DNA of 64,000 nt from Pyropia haitanensis (taxonomy: Eukaryota; Rhodophyta; Bangiophyceae; Bangiales; Bangiaceae), in assembly GCA_008729055.1 (NCBI GenBank), contig SDUX01000003.1:930001-994000 (forward strand), written 5' to 3'. The notes under the pieces were generated by a model. It saw only the letters and a program-made list of their open reading frames with translations, had not been told where the DNA came from and did no database searches. The position numbers and the translations under genes are program-made. This document shows positions 22,244-35,907 of this stretch, piece by piece; positions within the stretch are counted from its first letter, which is position 1, and the number at the start of each line of letters is the position of its first letter.

Positions 22244-22598
22244 GCCGCCGCCAACCCCACCGCCGCCGCCGCCGCCGCCGCCGCCAATGCCGCCACCGGC
22301 GGCGGCGGCGCCCCCCCCCCCCCCTCCGGCGGCGGCGGCGCCTCCGCCGCCACCCCCGACCCCGCCGTGCCCGTGGACGCCGTGGAGCTCATAGTCCTCC
22401 AGGTGCCGCGCGAGGACCTTGAGCTTGGGCGCCGGCGCAAACAGCAGCACCGCCGTCGGCAGCGCCCGCCGCAGCCCGTACACGGTGGCGGACGCGTCGA
22501 TGAGGTCGGCGAGCGTAAAGAGGAGGACGAGCAGGGGGGGGGACGGCGACGGGTGCGGCGGGAGCCCTGCCCCGCCACCGCCGCCGCCACCCCCACCG

Positions 22599-22634
<36 letters not shown>

Positions 22635-22656
22635 ACACCCCCGCTGCTGCCGCCGC

Positions 22657-22688
<32 letters not shown>

Positions 22689-23843
22689 CCCCCCCCACCG
22701 CCCCCCCACCGCCCCCCCCCTCGCGGCGGCGCGGCCGCCCCGGCAGCAGCCCCGGCGCCGCCGCGTGGATCGCGTCGGTCAAGTCGGTGGTCGTCGCGGA
22801 GCCCAGCCCCGACACGCGCACAAACGTGACGAGCGGGTAGGCGCGGCGGAGGCGCCACGCGAGGGTCCCCCCGAAAATCAGCGGGTGCTGCTTGGACAGG
22901 ACGAGCGGCGACGACAGCGGGCCGACCAGCCGGGCGGTCGCGTTGAACGCCTTGGGGTCGGAGAAGCCGCCCAGCGCGAGGCGCGCCGACAGCGCCTGCG
23001 GCGGCAGCTGGTTGAGGCGGAGGACGGCGGTGAAGGAGAGCTGCTTGCGGCGGGCGTCCTCGGTCTTGTCCGCGCCGCCGTCGCGCTCCTCCGAGTAGAA
23101 GCTGAGGTAGGCGAGGGGGGGGGGGGCGGGGGGGGGGGGGCGCCAGTGCGCATCGTCGGCCGCCCGCCGCGGCGGTGGCGGCGGCGGCGGCAGCCCGCCG
23201 CCGCCACCACCGTCGCCGGCCGCGGCGGCACCACCCGCGGCGGCGCCGCCAGCAGCGGCGGCGGCGCTCGCGGCGGCGGCGGTGGCGCCCCCGCCCGTGG
23301 CGGCACGCGCGCGGGCGGGGGTGCCGCCGACGGCCCCCCCCCGGGGCGGCTGGCGCCCCCAGCGTCGCGCGGCGGCCGCGGCGGCAGCACGCCCGTCGTG
23401 GCCGACTGCGCTGACGAGCCGCGGCTGGCCGCCGGCGACGGCGCCGCGGGCGCCGCGGCCGGCGGCGGCGGCCGCGGCGGCGGCGGCTGCATGCCGCGGA
23501 TGACGTCGAGGAGGCAGAGCGAGCGGGTGACGATGTGGTAGTCAAAAAAGAGCTCCCACGGCACCCCGACCAGCGACAGGTCCGCGATGAGGATGACCGG
23601 CCGGTTCTTGCGGCTGCCCGACAGCAGCCGCCCCGCGCCGCCGGGGAGCGGCAGCAAGCAGCGGGGCGCGCCAAAGACGGCCGTGCGGAGGCCGCGGACG
23701 AGTGCCGCGTCGCGCGCCTTGTGCCAGCCGCCGCCGCGGGACCAGTCCTCGACGAGCGCGTACAGGTAGTGGCGCTCCGCGTCGGTGGGCGGGCGGGGGA
23801 GGGCGGGCGACTCGACGGGCGTGCCGCCCGCCGCGGGGCCGCC

Positions 23844-23899
<56 letters not shown>

Positions 23900-23915
23900 C
23901 GCCACTGCCGCGGCT

Positions 23916-23951
<36 letters not shown>

Positions 23952-26900
23952 AGCACCACCGCCGCCACCACCGCCGTCCTCCCCGTTGCGGCTGCTCCCC
24001 CCCCAGCCGCCCGGCCGCTGCTTCCCCCCAAACGCGCGCAGCGCGACGCACCCCCCCCGCGCGACCGTATAGTACCCAATGACCCCCCCCACGTGCAGCG
24101 CGTAGACGAGCGACGACCGTGCCGCGTCTGGCACCGTCCACGCCCGCGCGGCGCGCGGGATGGCGCGGAGCCACGCGCGCACCGCCACCGCGTTGCGTGC
24201 GCCGAGGCTGTCGAGGCTCGCCCCGCCCCGCCGGTACAGCCGGCCGTTGGCCTTGACGCGGTGGAGGCACGCGTACGCGCGCGCGGCGGGGCCGGCGTCC
24301 ACGTCAAAGACCGGGTCGTCCTCGCGGCTGGGCGGCGCGAGCCGCGACACCAGCTCCGTGAGGACGTCCCGGTCGGTCGGCTGGGGGGGGGGCGGGAAGA
24401 GCGCCGCGTCGCCGCGGCCGCCCGTCGTGCCGCCGCCGACCGCCGCCGCCGCCGCCGCCGCCGCCGCGTCACGGCCCGTGCCCCAGCACGAGGCAATGGG
24501 CGAGACGGGCGCCGCCGCGGTAGCGGCGGCAGCGGCGGAAGCGGCGGAGGTGGCGGCGGCGGCGGCGGGGCCCGCCGCGGCGCCGTCGGCGGCGGTCGGG
24601 AGGGCCAGGTTCATCCGGCGGTCGATCGCGGCGACGAGCGTGACGTGCGCCTCAAACATGCGGAGGTGCCGGTTGATGGCGGCCATGTCGCCCTGCCGGT
24701 CCTCGTACAGCACCAGCCGGACAAAGCGGCTGGTGAGGCCCTTGAGGCGGAGCAGCGCCGACACGGGCGCCACGTCGAGGAGGATGACCGTAAAGTTGTC
24801 GCCGTCGGTGAGGAGCCGCGCAAAGAGCGTCCACGCGTCGACCAGCCAGGCCGTCCACGCCTCCTGCGGCGCGCCCGCGACGAGCTTGATCTCGGCCAGC
24901 GTCACCAGCGCGTCGATGAGCAGCAGCGGCGCGTTGGCCGTCACCGCCGTCGCGGCGACGGTGTGGGTAACCTCCTCCACCTCGGCCACGTTGATGGTGT
25001 AGGTGGGCGTCACCGCGCACGCGGCGGCGAGCGGCAGCCCCCCGCCCGCCACTTCGGGGAGCGTGACCAGCCGGAAGAGCCAGTCGAGCGCGCCCTGCGC
25101 CCAGCACAGGTCCGCCTTGGCCACCGACAGCTCGTCGCCAATCGCCTCGAAGAAGCTCGCCGCCGTGTCAAACGAGTCGAGCGCGTCGAGCAGCATATCC
25201 GCGTCGGCGGGGGTGGGCAGGTTGGGGTGCCGCGCCGACGCCCACGACTCGTCGTCGCTGCTCACGTCACCGCCGCCGCCGCCACCGCCTCCACCGCCGC
25301 CGCCGCCGCCGCCGTCGCTGCGGCCGTCGGCCGTGCCGGCGCCGTCGCTCCGCCCATCGTCGCCAGCCTTGAACGCCTCGGCAGACGGCTCCCGCGACGG
25401 GCGGCGGTAGTACTTGCGCAGCGGGTTGCTGACGCCGCTGACGCCGCCACCCCCACCAGCAACCCCATCCGGCACCGACGCGGACCGGGCAGAGCCGGCC
25501 GCCGGCCGGGCGCGCGCCCAAAACGCGTCCGCCGCCGACGGCGGCGCGTCCGCGTCGGCCGCCGCGTCACCGCCACCGCCGCCGCCGCCCCCCCCCCCAC
25601 CCCCCCACCGCCGCGCTGCTCCCCCGTCGACGAGCGCGTGCTCACGGCGCCCCCCCCCCCCCCCCCCCACCCCCCGCCTCCTGCCGCCGCAGGCGCTGCG
25701 CCTTCAACTCCTCCAGCTTGCCCAGCTGCTCCGCCTCGTGCTGCAGGTGCGCGTCCGACGCGAACGGCGGCGCCGCCGCCGCGGCGGCCGCGTACAGGAT
25801 GCGGCCGCGGAGGTAGTGCAGCCGCGCGCGGTGGCGGAGCTGCGTCTCGGAGATGAGCGCGAGCGCGTCGTCGGCGTGCGCGAGCGCGTCGGCGAGGCGG
25901 CCGACCGCGAGGAGCGCCTTGAGGCGGATGACCACCACCTCGGCAATCACCGCCGCGTCCGCCACGGGGGGGGGGTGCGCTTCCGTGCCGCCGCGGTCGT
26001 CGATGCCGCCGCCGCCGTCGCCGCCGCCGCCGCCACCACCACCACCGCCGCTACCGCCGCCGCCGCCGCCGCCGCCACCCCCACTGCCATCCCCACCGCC
26101 AACGCCACTGCTGGTAGATCCCCCCCCCCCCCAGCCCCCCCCCCAGCCCCCCCCGCCCCAGCAGCGACGGCGCCTCCGCGGCGGCCGCCGGCAGCCGGCC
26201 ATCCCCCAACAGCAGCCGGCCATCCCCCCCGCTGAGCTCACGGACCAGCTTGGGCGCGGACCCCCCACTCCCAATACTCCGCAAGCTCCCCGACGCGCCC
26301 GATCGCCGCCGCCCCTCCTCCCCGTCCTCGTCGTCCCCCGGCGTCACGCACGCAAGGTGCCAGCCCGACAGGCGGCGGCTGAGGGCGGCCGCGGAGCCAA
26401 CGCCGGCGGCCACCCCCCCGCCACCCCCGCCGCCCGCGGGCCCCGGCACGCCGCCATAGCGGCTGCCGCGGCGGGCCGCGGCGGCCGGGCCGGCGCCCCC
26501 CCCGCCCCCCACAGGAGCGTCGGCCCCGCGGCGACCGCCGCGGCGGGCGCCGCGTCAAACGCAACGACCGTCGCCGCGGCGGCGGCGCGCTCCTCCTCCG
26601 CCGCCGTGTACAGCGCCTCCCGCTCCATCCGGTCGCACAGCGCCAGGCACCCGTCAATGGCGCGCGTCTTGAGCCGCACCCGCGCCAGCGCGAGCGCCAC
26701 GTGGAAGCGCGTCCCCGCGGGCGTCCGGACGGTGAGGAGGGCGCCGAGCGCCGCGTCCGCGGCGGCCGTGTCGCCCCGGTCCGCGGCGAGGCGGGCGAGC
26801 GCAAACGCGATGAAGAAGGGCTCCGCGTCACCGACGGAGGGGGTGCCCGCCGCTTTGGTCAGCACCGCCCGCGCGGCGGTCTGCTCCTTGCCGTCCGCGT

Positions 26901-27016
26901 CGGCGAGGATGGCGTCGAGGGCGTCGAGCGTGGCCGCCGCCGCGCCGCCGCCAGAGCGGGACGAGTCGCGGCTGCCGCGGCGGCTCGTCGACGAGCGGGA
27001 CGCACGGTCCGCGGCG

Positions 27017-27057
<41 letters not shown>

Positions 27058-28957
27058 CACGCCCGCGCCAGCAGCGGCGGTCACCGCCGCCGTCCCCGCC
27101 ACGCCCCGCGGCGACGGTGGGGCGGCCGGCGGCGGCAGCGGCGCACGGCGGCCGCCGCCCCCCCCCCCCCCCCCGGCCGCCCCACATCCGGCCGTCCCCC
27201 GCCGACCGCGGCGGCCGCCGCCGCCGCCGCCGCGGCGCCGGCCGTGACGCTGAGCACCGGCGCCGAGTGGGAGGTTGGCGGCGGCAGCAGCTGCGGCGGC
27301 GGCACCGACGGCAGCGGCCCGACCGGCGCCGCCGCCCGTGGCGGCACCGTCACCGCCGCCGCCCCGGACGCGGCCGCCGCCGCCGCCGACGCCGTCGCCG
27401 CCGCCGCGACCGTCAGCGGGCGGTCCCCCGCGGCGGCGGCGGCAGCGTCGGCCGCCGACCGGCGGCCGCGGTCGCCGCTGCCGCGGCGGCCATTGTCGGT
27501 GGCGGCGGCGGCGTCCCCACTCGCCGACCGGCGGTGCCGGCGCGGCGCGGTGGCCAGGGCGTCTGGCCAGCCCGGCCGGTGGCGGCGCCCCCCCCCCCCC
27601 CCTCCCCCGCCCCCGTCATGGACACGCGGCGGGTGAGGCGGGCGACCCCCCCCCCCCACCCCCTCCCCCCCCACCCCCACGAACCCCCCCCCCCCCCACC
27701 CCCCACCCCCCCGCCCCCCCCGCCGCGGCCACCGCCAGCAGCCGCGACGGGCTATACGCCGTCGCCGCCGCGGCGGCGGCCGGCGACCGGCGGTAGCGGC
27801 GGGACAGGCGGTGGACCCCCCCCCCCCCCCCCCCACCCCCCCGCCGGCACGCGCGCGGCGGACAAACGCGGCCACGTGCTCGGCGGCGAGCACCGCCGCG
27901 ACCGCCCGCAGCGGCACCGCCGCGGCGGCAAACGCGCCCGCGTCAGCGGCGGTGCGGTGGAGGAGCAGCGCCAGCTGCACCGCCTCGTGGCGGGCGGCGC
28001 CGCCGCCGCCGCCGCCGCCGCCGCTGCCGCCGCCGCCGCCGGTCGCGCCGCCAAACGGCGGCGGCGACAGCGACAGGGCGGGGCGGAGGGAGGCGAGGAG
28101 CAGCAGCCCGCGGCGGGCGTCGCCGCGGGCGGTCGCGACGGCGGCAACCTCGTGCACGCGGGTGAGGGAGGTGGCCGCGCCGCCCGCGGCGAGCGCGGCC
28201 TGCAGCGCTAGGATGGCGTATCGGTACTTGCCGCTGCCCAGCAGGGCGGTGCCGTACGCGCGGAGCACGCACGCGGCGAGGCGGGAGCGCACCAGCAGCG
28301 CCGCGTGCAGGGGCGGCGCGGCGGTGCCGCCGCCGCCGCCGGGCGCCGCCGCCGCCGCCGCTGCCGCCGCTGCCGCCGCTGCCGCCGCCGCCGCCGCCGC
28401 CGCCGCGGGCGGCGGCGGCGGCCGCAGCGCGGCGACCGCGTCAAAGAGGAGGCGCTCCGCGAGCGGCGCGTCGCGGCCGTCGCCGCCCGCCCAGTGCGCC
28501 AGCGCGTACGCGACGCGCGCACGCGTGGCGGCGGCGCCGGCCGGCACCGCCGGCCGCACGTCGCGGAGCGCGGCGACGAGGGCGGGGAGGCTCAGCGACG
28601 GCACGCCGCCGCCCGCCGTTGCCGCCGCCGCCGCCGCCGCCGACCCCGCCACCCCCGCCGCCGCGGCCGCCGCCGCCGCCGCGGCCGACGCCGCGCCCGC
28701 GCCGGCCCCCCCCCCGGGTACCGCACCAGCGCAACAGACGATGCCGGCGGGTGGCGGCGCCCCCCGCCCCCCCCACCCCCCCCCCGCAGGTGCACCGCCT
28801 CGTCCTTGGCCACGTCCACCGGCGTGCCGTCGACCGGCGACACGCCCACCCGCACGAGGTACGTTGCCGCCAGCGCCGCCGCGTACACCGCCGTCGGGTG
28901 GCCGTCGCGCGCCACGGCGGGCGCGTCGAGGCCGAGCGCGGGCGGCCGCGGCCGGCG

Positions 28958-28996
<39 letters not shown>

Positions 28997-30404
28997 GCCG
29001 CCACCGCGCGCGTCGCGCAGCAGCGCGGCGGCGGCACACAGCGCCGACGCGCGGGCGACGAGCTCGTCGAGGATGTCCGCGGCGGGGCGGGACACCCAGT
29101 GGCGCACGAGGATGACCGCACGGCCGGCGGCGGCGCCTCCCCCGCACCCCCCGCCCCTCCCCGCGGCCGCCCCCCGCCGCCCCCGCCCCCCGTCCCCGTC
29201 CCCGTCACGACCACCGCCGCCGCCGCCGCCGCCGCCGCTGCCGCCGCCGCCACCCCCCCCCGTGCCGCCCCGCGGCGGCGGCGTCAGCGCGCGGACGCCA
29301 TAGTGCACGCGCGTCTCGACGCGGAGGAGCTCGACGCGCAGGCGCCCCGCCTCGGCGGCGAGCACCGCCTCCTCCCGCACCGCGGCCGCCGCCGACGCGT
29401 CCGCGACGGGCAACGTCGTCGCCGCGAGGGCGGTCGCGTGGAGGAACCAGCCCGCCTCGGTGCCCGTCCACGCGGGCGCGCCGCGGCTGCCGCCAGTGCC
29501 GGCGCCACCGGCGGCACCGCCACCACCCCCACCACCGCCACCCCCACCACCACCACCACCACCGCCACCACCACCCCCACCACCACCACCACCGCCACCG
29601 CCACCACCACCGCCGCTGCCGCCAGGGCGGCCAGACCCCGCCGCGGCGCCAGCATAGGCGGCCGACACCCCCACGCCGCCGCCCCCACCAGCCGACCCGC
29701 CGGCCGCCGAGCCGCCGCCCCGCGACGCCGCCGCCGCCACACCGTCTGCCGCCTTGCGCCACGGCCGGCGCCGCCGCGGCCGGCGGCGCCTCCCCCCCCC
29801 GCCGCGTCCGCCGCGTCCGCCGCGGCCGCCGCCGGGCGGTCGGCGCGCGGCGGCGGCCGCGCGCTGGCCGCGGCCGCCGCCGCGGCAGCCGCGGGCGGGC
29901 GCCCCCCCCCCCCCCCACCTCCCCCCCCCGCGGCGGCGGCGGCGGCGGCGGCGGCGGCCGTCACCACCACCGACCCCGCCAGCAGCCGCCGGGCCAGCCC
30001 CAAGCACCCGAGCAGCGCGTCGAAAACCGCCAGCCGCTCCGCCGTCGCCGCGGCGTGCGCGACCGGCAGGCGGGCGCCGAGGTCGGCGGCCTCCGCGGCG
30101 AGCGCCTGCACCAGCCGCCGCACCGCGTCGCGGGCGGCGGCGGGCACGACGCCGCGGCCGGCGGTGGCGGCGTCGGCGGCGGTCGCGGCGCCGCCGCCCG
30201 CGTCGGCGGCAAGGAGCGCCCAGACGGCGGCGAGGTGCAGGTCCGCCCAGGCGGGCGTCCACCGCTCGGTGGTGAGGAGCGAGCGGGAGAGGAGGCGGAG
30301 GACGGTGCCGACGCTGGGGAGGGGGGTCCCCCGAGGGCGGCCGCAGGTGGGGGGGGGGGGGTGCGCGTCGCTCCCCGCCGCCGCCGCCGGCACCGCCGCT
30401 GGCG

Positions 30405-30435
<31 letters not shown>

Positions 30436-30752
30436 ACGGCGGCGCCTCCCCCGCGGCGGCAAGCAAAAACGCGAGCGGCCCCGCCGGCACGGCCGCGGCG
30501 GCCACCCCGTCGGGCGGCGCCTCGCCCGGCGGCACCGCGCCCGGCACAAACGTGCGGAGGAACCGCTCCAGCTCCTGGGGCCCCATCGCGCGGCCGCCCG
30601 GCGCGAGCGGCTCGGTCGGCTTGGGGTAGAGCTTTTGCACGCGCCCGCCCGTCGCGACGACCGACAGCCGGTGGAGGTAGCTGCGGAGGTCGTCCTCGAA
30701 TAGCGCAAAGGAGGACGACCGCTGGTCGGGGTAGGGCGCGCCCCAGCCGCCA

Positions 30753-30795
<43 letters not shown>

Positions 30796-31289
30796 CGACG
30801 CCGCCGCTGCCGCCGACGCCGCCGCCACTGCCCCAGCCGCTGCCGCCGCCGCCGCCGCCGCCGCCACCCCAGCCGCCGCCGCTACCGCCTGCATACGAAG
30901 CCCGCCCGGGGCTGACGGGGGCAAACCCGCCCCCCCCCACCCATACCCACCACCACCCGCCGGCGGCCACCCCCGCCCCCCCCCGCCCCCCCCCGCGCCC
31001 GGCGCCCGCGCCGCCGCCGCCGCCGCCGCCACGACCCCCCCCCGCCCCAGGCCGGCGCGCGCCCATACGGCGCGCCACCCCCCGGCGGCGGCGGCGGCGG
31101 CCAGCCGTCGGGCGGGGCGTAGCGTGGGGCGTCCCCGCCCCCCCCGCCCCCCCCGCCACCCCCCCCCAACGGGGCGTGCGAGAATACCGCCGCCCCCCGC
31201 CCCGACGGCGCGTCCGAGCACCGCGTGATGGTCACCCGCAGGTCCGCCGCGATCTCCGCGTCCCAGTCCTCCTCCTCCTCCTCCTCCTC

Positions 31290-31345
<56 letters not shown>

Positions 31346-32975
31346 TGCCGCCACCGGCCGCCACCCCCGCCGCCTTCCCCCCCCCCCCTCCGTACGGCAC
31401 CCCGCCATACAACGACGAGCCACCGTACAGCACACCGCCGGTCCCACCCGCCGCGTCAGCGCCGCCGCCCTCCTGCCTGAACGTCGGCACGTCAAAGTCG
31501 CCGAGCAGGTCGTACGAGTCGGCCGCCCCCTCCGCGTCGCCCTCGGCGTAGGCGCCCAGGCCAGCCGCCGGCGGCATCCCCGCGTCCGCGTCGGAGGCGG
31601 TCGACGCGGCGGTCGCCGCGGCGGCGGCGGCGGCGGCGGCGGCGGCCGCGTCGGCGGCGGCCGCCTCGGCCGCCGCGTCGGCCCGCGCCTCGGCGGCGAG
31701 GTGCGCGCGGACGGCGGCAATGTGGCGGCCCAGCTCTGCGGCCCGGCCGGCGGCCGCGCCGCCCGCCGCGGCGGCGGGGCCGCCGCGCAGGGCCACGCCG
31801 AGCGCCTCGGCGACGGCGGCGAGGCGGGCGGCGACGGCCAGCTCGCCCAGCTGCGCCACGTACGTCGCCACGTGCAGCACCGCCCGCGTGACCTTGGCCG
31901 ACGACACGGTCAGGGCGGCGGCGTCGAGGGGGGACAGCGGCGGCGGCAGCGGCTCGCCCGACTCGTCCTCCCCCGCATAGTCGTCGTCGCTCCCGTCCTC
32001 GTCGTCCGAGGTCCAACGGTCGTCGCTGTCATCGCTGCCGCTGCCGCCGCCGTCCGAGCCGCCGCCGCCGCCCGCCCCCTCGTCCGAGTCGCTCCGCTCC
32101 AGCAGCCCCAGCAGCCGCAGCAGCCCCTCCAGCGCGTACTCGGCAAACCACCGCGCCGCCGACCGGGTGTCACCAGCCGCGTCGGCCGCCTCGGCGGCCT
32201 TGAACTTGGCCCGCAGCCCCCACCGGGCGGCTGCCAGCGCCGCCACCTCCCCCGCCGCGACGCCGTCAATAGACCCCCCCCCGGCGGCCGCCGCGGCGGC
32301 GGCGCCCGCCGGCCGCGCCGCGTCGGCGCCGTCGGCGAGGCCCGCCGCGCCGGCGCGTGCGTCGGCCAGCGCGTGGAGCGCGTCGGCGGCGTGGCCCGCC
32401 GCGAGGAGCGCGCGGCCCAGCTCGTACGCCACCTCCACCCGCACCGACGCGGCGGCGGGGAGCGCCTCGCGCCCCGCCTCCGCGTCGTCCCCCCAGCCGT
32501 CGCCGCCGCCGCCACCGCCACCGCCACCGCCCTCCCCCTCTGCCGCCGCCGCCGCCGCCGCCGCCGCCGCCTCATCGGCCGCCGCCGACAGCATCGCCAC
32601 CGCGGCGAGCGGCTCCCCCCCCTCCCGCAGGTGCCGCCCCGCCTTTAGCCGCGCCACCGCCCTCGCGGCGGCGGGCCCGACCGCGTCGGCGAGGCGCACC
32701 TTCCAGTCGAGCACCGCCGCCGCGTCGGCGGGCGCCACCGCCGCCACGTCCGCGTCAGCGGCGGCGGGCGCGAGCGCGGCGGCCAGCGCCGGCCGCGCCG
32801 CGCGCGCGGCGGCGCGCCCCGGGGGGGCCGCCGCGACCGCCGGCCGCAGCTCCGCCGCGTACCGGTCGGTCACGTGGAGCAGCCGCAGCGCCGAGACGTC
32901 GAGGGCGCCCCCGCCGGGGATGAGGCCGCCACCCGCCGCCGCCGCCGCGGCGGTCGCGTTGGCGGCAGCGGCGGC

Positions 32976-33019
<44 letters not shown>

Positions 33020-33548
33020 CGGTGGTGGCGGCGGCGGTGGCGGCGGCGGGGGCGTCGGCCTCGGACCCCCACTCGGGGGCGGGTGGTGGCCACGGGGAGC
33101 GCTCGCCGTCGGTGGCGCCAGCGGGCGACGCCGGCGGCGGCACATCATCCGGGTCGGCGGGCAGCTCGGCGAGGAGGCTCACAAAGTCCGCCGTGTCGCC
33201 GTCGCTGTCCCCGTCGGTGGTCGTCGTGCCGGCACGCATCCCCGACGGCGCCGACGGCGCCGACGGTGCCGACGTGGCCGACGCGGCCGACGCCGACGGC
33301 GGCAGCGGGCCGCCCTCTGGGAGCGGAGACAGGTCGCGGCGGGTGAGCCCCCCCCCCCCCCCGCCCCCCGCCCCCGCCCCCCCCCGCCACACCCGCGACG
33401 GCAGCACGCCGTCCGTCACCCGCCGCGTCGGCGACGGCAGCGACAAGGGCCCATCCGCCCAGGCGCCCGCACCCCCACCCCCATCCCCCCCGCCGCTGGC
33501 ACCGCCCACACCGAGTCCGACACCGACGCCGCCGCTGCCGCTGCCGCT

Positions 33549-33590
<42 letters not shown>

Positions 33591-33807
33591 CCCACCACCG
33601 CCGCCGCCGCCGCCACCAAGGCCGACGCCGCCGCTGCCGCCGCTGCGGCGCACCCCCCCCCCCGCGCCGTCACTCACAACGCTGCGCTCGCGCGGCAGTG
33701 ACCGCGCGCTGGGCGGGTCGAGGAGCCCCCCCGCGCGGAGGCGCTCCATCAGCGGCGCCACCGCCGGCAGCAGCGCCGCCGTGGCGCCGCCGGTGGGGGT
33801 GGCCGCC

Positions 33808-33854
<47 letters not shown>

Positions 33855-34103
33855 GGCGGTGCCGCCGCCGCCGCCGCCGCCGCCGCCCCCACCGCCGTGC
33901 CCCCCCCGCCGGCGGCAGCACCACCAGCCGCGGCACCGGCGGCGGCACTGGCGGCGGCGGCACCCATGGCGGCGCCCCCCCCCGCAATGCCCGCGCTGCT
34001 GTCCCGCGACGCGGGCGGGGGGCGCGCCTCGGTGGCGAGGTTCCGGTCCCACCGGCGGCGGCGGACGGTCGGCACCCGCCCCGACGCGGGGCCGCCGCCA
34101 CCC

Positions 34104-34135
<32 letters not shown>

Positions 34136-34597
34136 GCCGCCGCCACCGCCGGCACCACCACCGCCCCCAACGCCGCCGCCACCGCCGCCGCCGCTGCCGC
34201 CGGTGGCACCCCCAGGGCCACCACCACCGCCGCCGCCGCCGCCGCCACCACCACCACCCCCCGCGGCGGCGGCGGCGGCGGCCACCCCCGCCGCCGCCGC
34301 CGCCACACTGCCGCCGCCGGCCAACGCCGTGGCGGTGGCGGTGGCGGCAGCCGCCGCGGCCGCCGCCGCCGCGGCCGCCGCCACCCCCGCCGACCCCACC
34401 CCCACCCCCGATCCTGACCGCGGCGCGGGAAGGCCGTACCCGCCGTCCGGGTCCCCCCCACTGCCGCCGCCGCCAAGGCCGCTGGACGGGGCGCCGTCCC
34501 CCCCCCCCCCATCGGCGCTGTCCAGCTCAAAGTCCCCCGCCCAGTCGTCGACCGCCGCCGCCGGGTCGGCGTAGACGCCGATAATGTCCGCCGCCGG

Positions 34598-34633
<36 letters not shown>

Positions 34634-34672
34634 GTCGACGTGGTCGCCGCCGACGCCGCCGCCGCCGCCTCC

Positions 34673-34734
<62 letters not shown>

Positions 34735-35189
34735 GGCCATGTCCCCGGCCGCCGCCAGCGTCCACCCCGCCACCGACACTGCCGCCGCCCCCCCCCCCAG
34801 CCGGGGGCGGGTGCCCTTCAAACGCGTGCACCTGGAGGGCGCTGCCGTCCCCCCCCCCCCCCGGCCGCCGCCGGCGCGGGCGTCGACGCCGTCTGGCCGG
34901 CCGCCGCCACCGCCACCCCCACCGCCGCCGCCGCCGCCGCCGCCGCTGCCGCCACCACCGGCGGCGGCGGCGGCCCCCCCCGGCAGCCCGTCGGCGCCGT
35001 CCGAGCCGCCGCTGCTGCCGTCTGGGGCGGTGCGGAAGCCGCTGCTGCTGGGCGAGGACAGGTTGCGCGGGGCGGCCGCCGCCGCGTCGCCGCCGCCGCC
35101 CCCACCATAGCCGTCGCCGCCGACCGCCAACGCGGCAGCCGCATCCACCGCCCCCACCCCGGGAAAAGCCCTGATGCCGCCGCCGCCGC

Positions 35190-35242
<53 letters not shown>

Positions 35243-35414
35243 AGGACGGCGCTCCCGCCAAAGGAACCGGCAGCCCCACCCCCACCCCCCCCACCCCCCC
35301 CACCCCCGCCGCCACCACCGCCGCCGCCGCCGTCACCAGCAATACCAAGCACGCCACCGCCACCCCCCCCGCCAATGCTGCCGTACCCCCCCCCCCTCCC
35401 CCCTCCCGCCCGCC

Positions 35415-35445
<31 letters not shown>

Positions 35446-35534
35446 GCCGCCGCGTCCCGCGGCGGCGGGGACGGTGGGAAGGAGGCGGCGCCGACGGGCC
35501 GGCGGCGGGCGCCGCGGACGCGGACGCCGACCAT
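22076..35534 (-). CDS. Giant repeat protein with TPR-like helical regions and CHAT-like C-terminus
   Basis: Coding-biased minus-strand sequence runs without a clear boundary from an ATG at 35534 (MVGVRVRGARRRPVG) to a TAG at 22076, about 4,400 codons. The N-terminal 2 kb is Gly/Ala/Ser-rich. About 32900-31500 holds alpha-helical TPR-like segments (VEVAYELGRALLAAGHAADA) and acidic linkers. About 30700-28000 and 27050-25700 hold more helical repeats (HVALALARVRLK, YRYAILALQAALAAG). About 25200-23500 has TYTINVAEVEEVTHT, then VYALHVGGVIGYYTVARGG and VILIADLSLVGVPWELFFDYH, the order found before and within CHAT (caspase/separase-fold) domains. The end (23100-22076) includes LSFTAVLRLNQLPPQAL, LLVLLFTLADLIDASATVYG and YVSQFARDKLIPIVMFL. 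I do not see the usual CHAT His-Gly and Cys motifs. Several frame changes fall in C/G runs. It could be two to four tandem genes; function unknown. Confidence 0.5.
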
Positions 35535-35907
35535 GGGGCGCAGCGCGCGGGCGGGCGCGCGGGCGGGCGGGCGGGCGGGCGGGCGGGCGCGCGGGCGGGC
35601 GCGCGGGGCGGGCGGCGACCGCCGCGGCTGCCGTCAGGTGGCCGTCATGCCCCACACCCGCCGGGCAGAGTCGGGTGGCCGCCGCGCGCGCCGTGGGTGC
35701 GCAGACGGAAAGTGGCGGCCGGCGGCGCGCGGCACGGGCGCGCCGTCGAGACCGCCGCTGGCCGCGCGCGTGGGGGCGCAGCGCGCAGCCGTCTCCTCCA
35801 CGGAAAACCGCACCGGCGGTGCGTACACGACTACCCAAAAGTACATCCGAGTCCGGCATTTACTCTATTCGATGACAGCAAACCGCAACGTGGTCTCTGC
35901 GAGACGG
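35535..35907. other. Flank between giant gene start and inverted-repeat element
   Basis: Sequence upstream of the giant gene's proposed start. It begins with a GGGC/GCGC-rich stretch (35540-35615) that could be a GC-box-like promoter and grades into lower-GC DNA. No gene is visible. Confidence 0.45.

Noticed and set aside
22076..25670. Identification of the CHAT-like end as CFAP46 (a ciliary protein)
   Set aside because: Some layout similarity, but I could not match diagnostic residues, and the likely host group lacks cilia.
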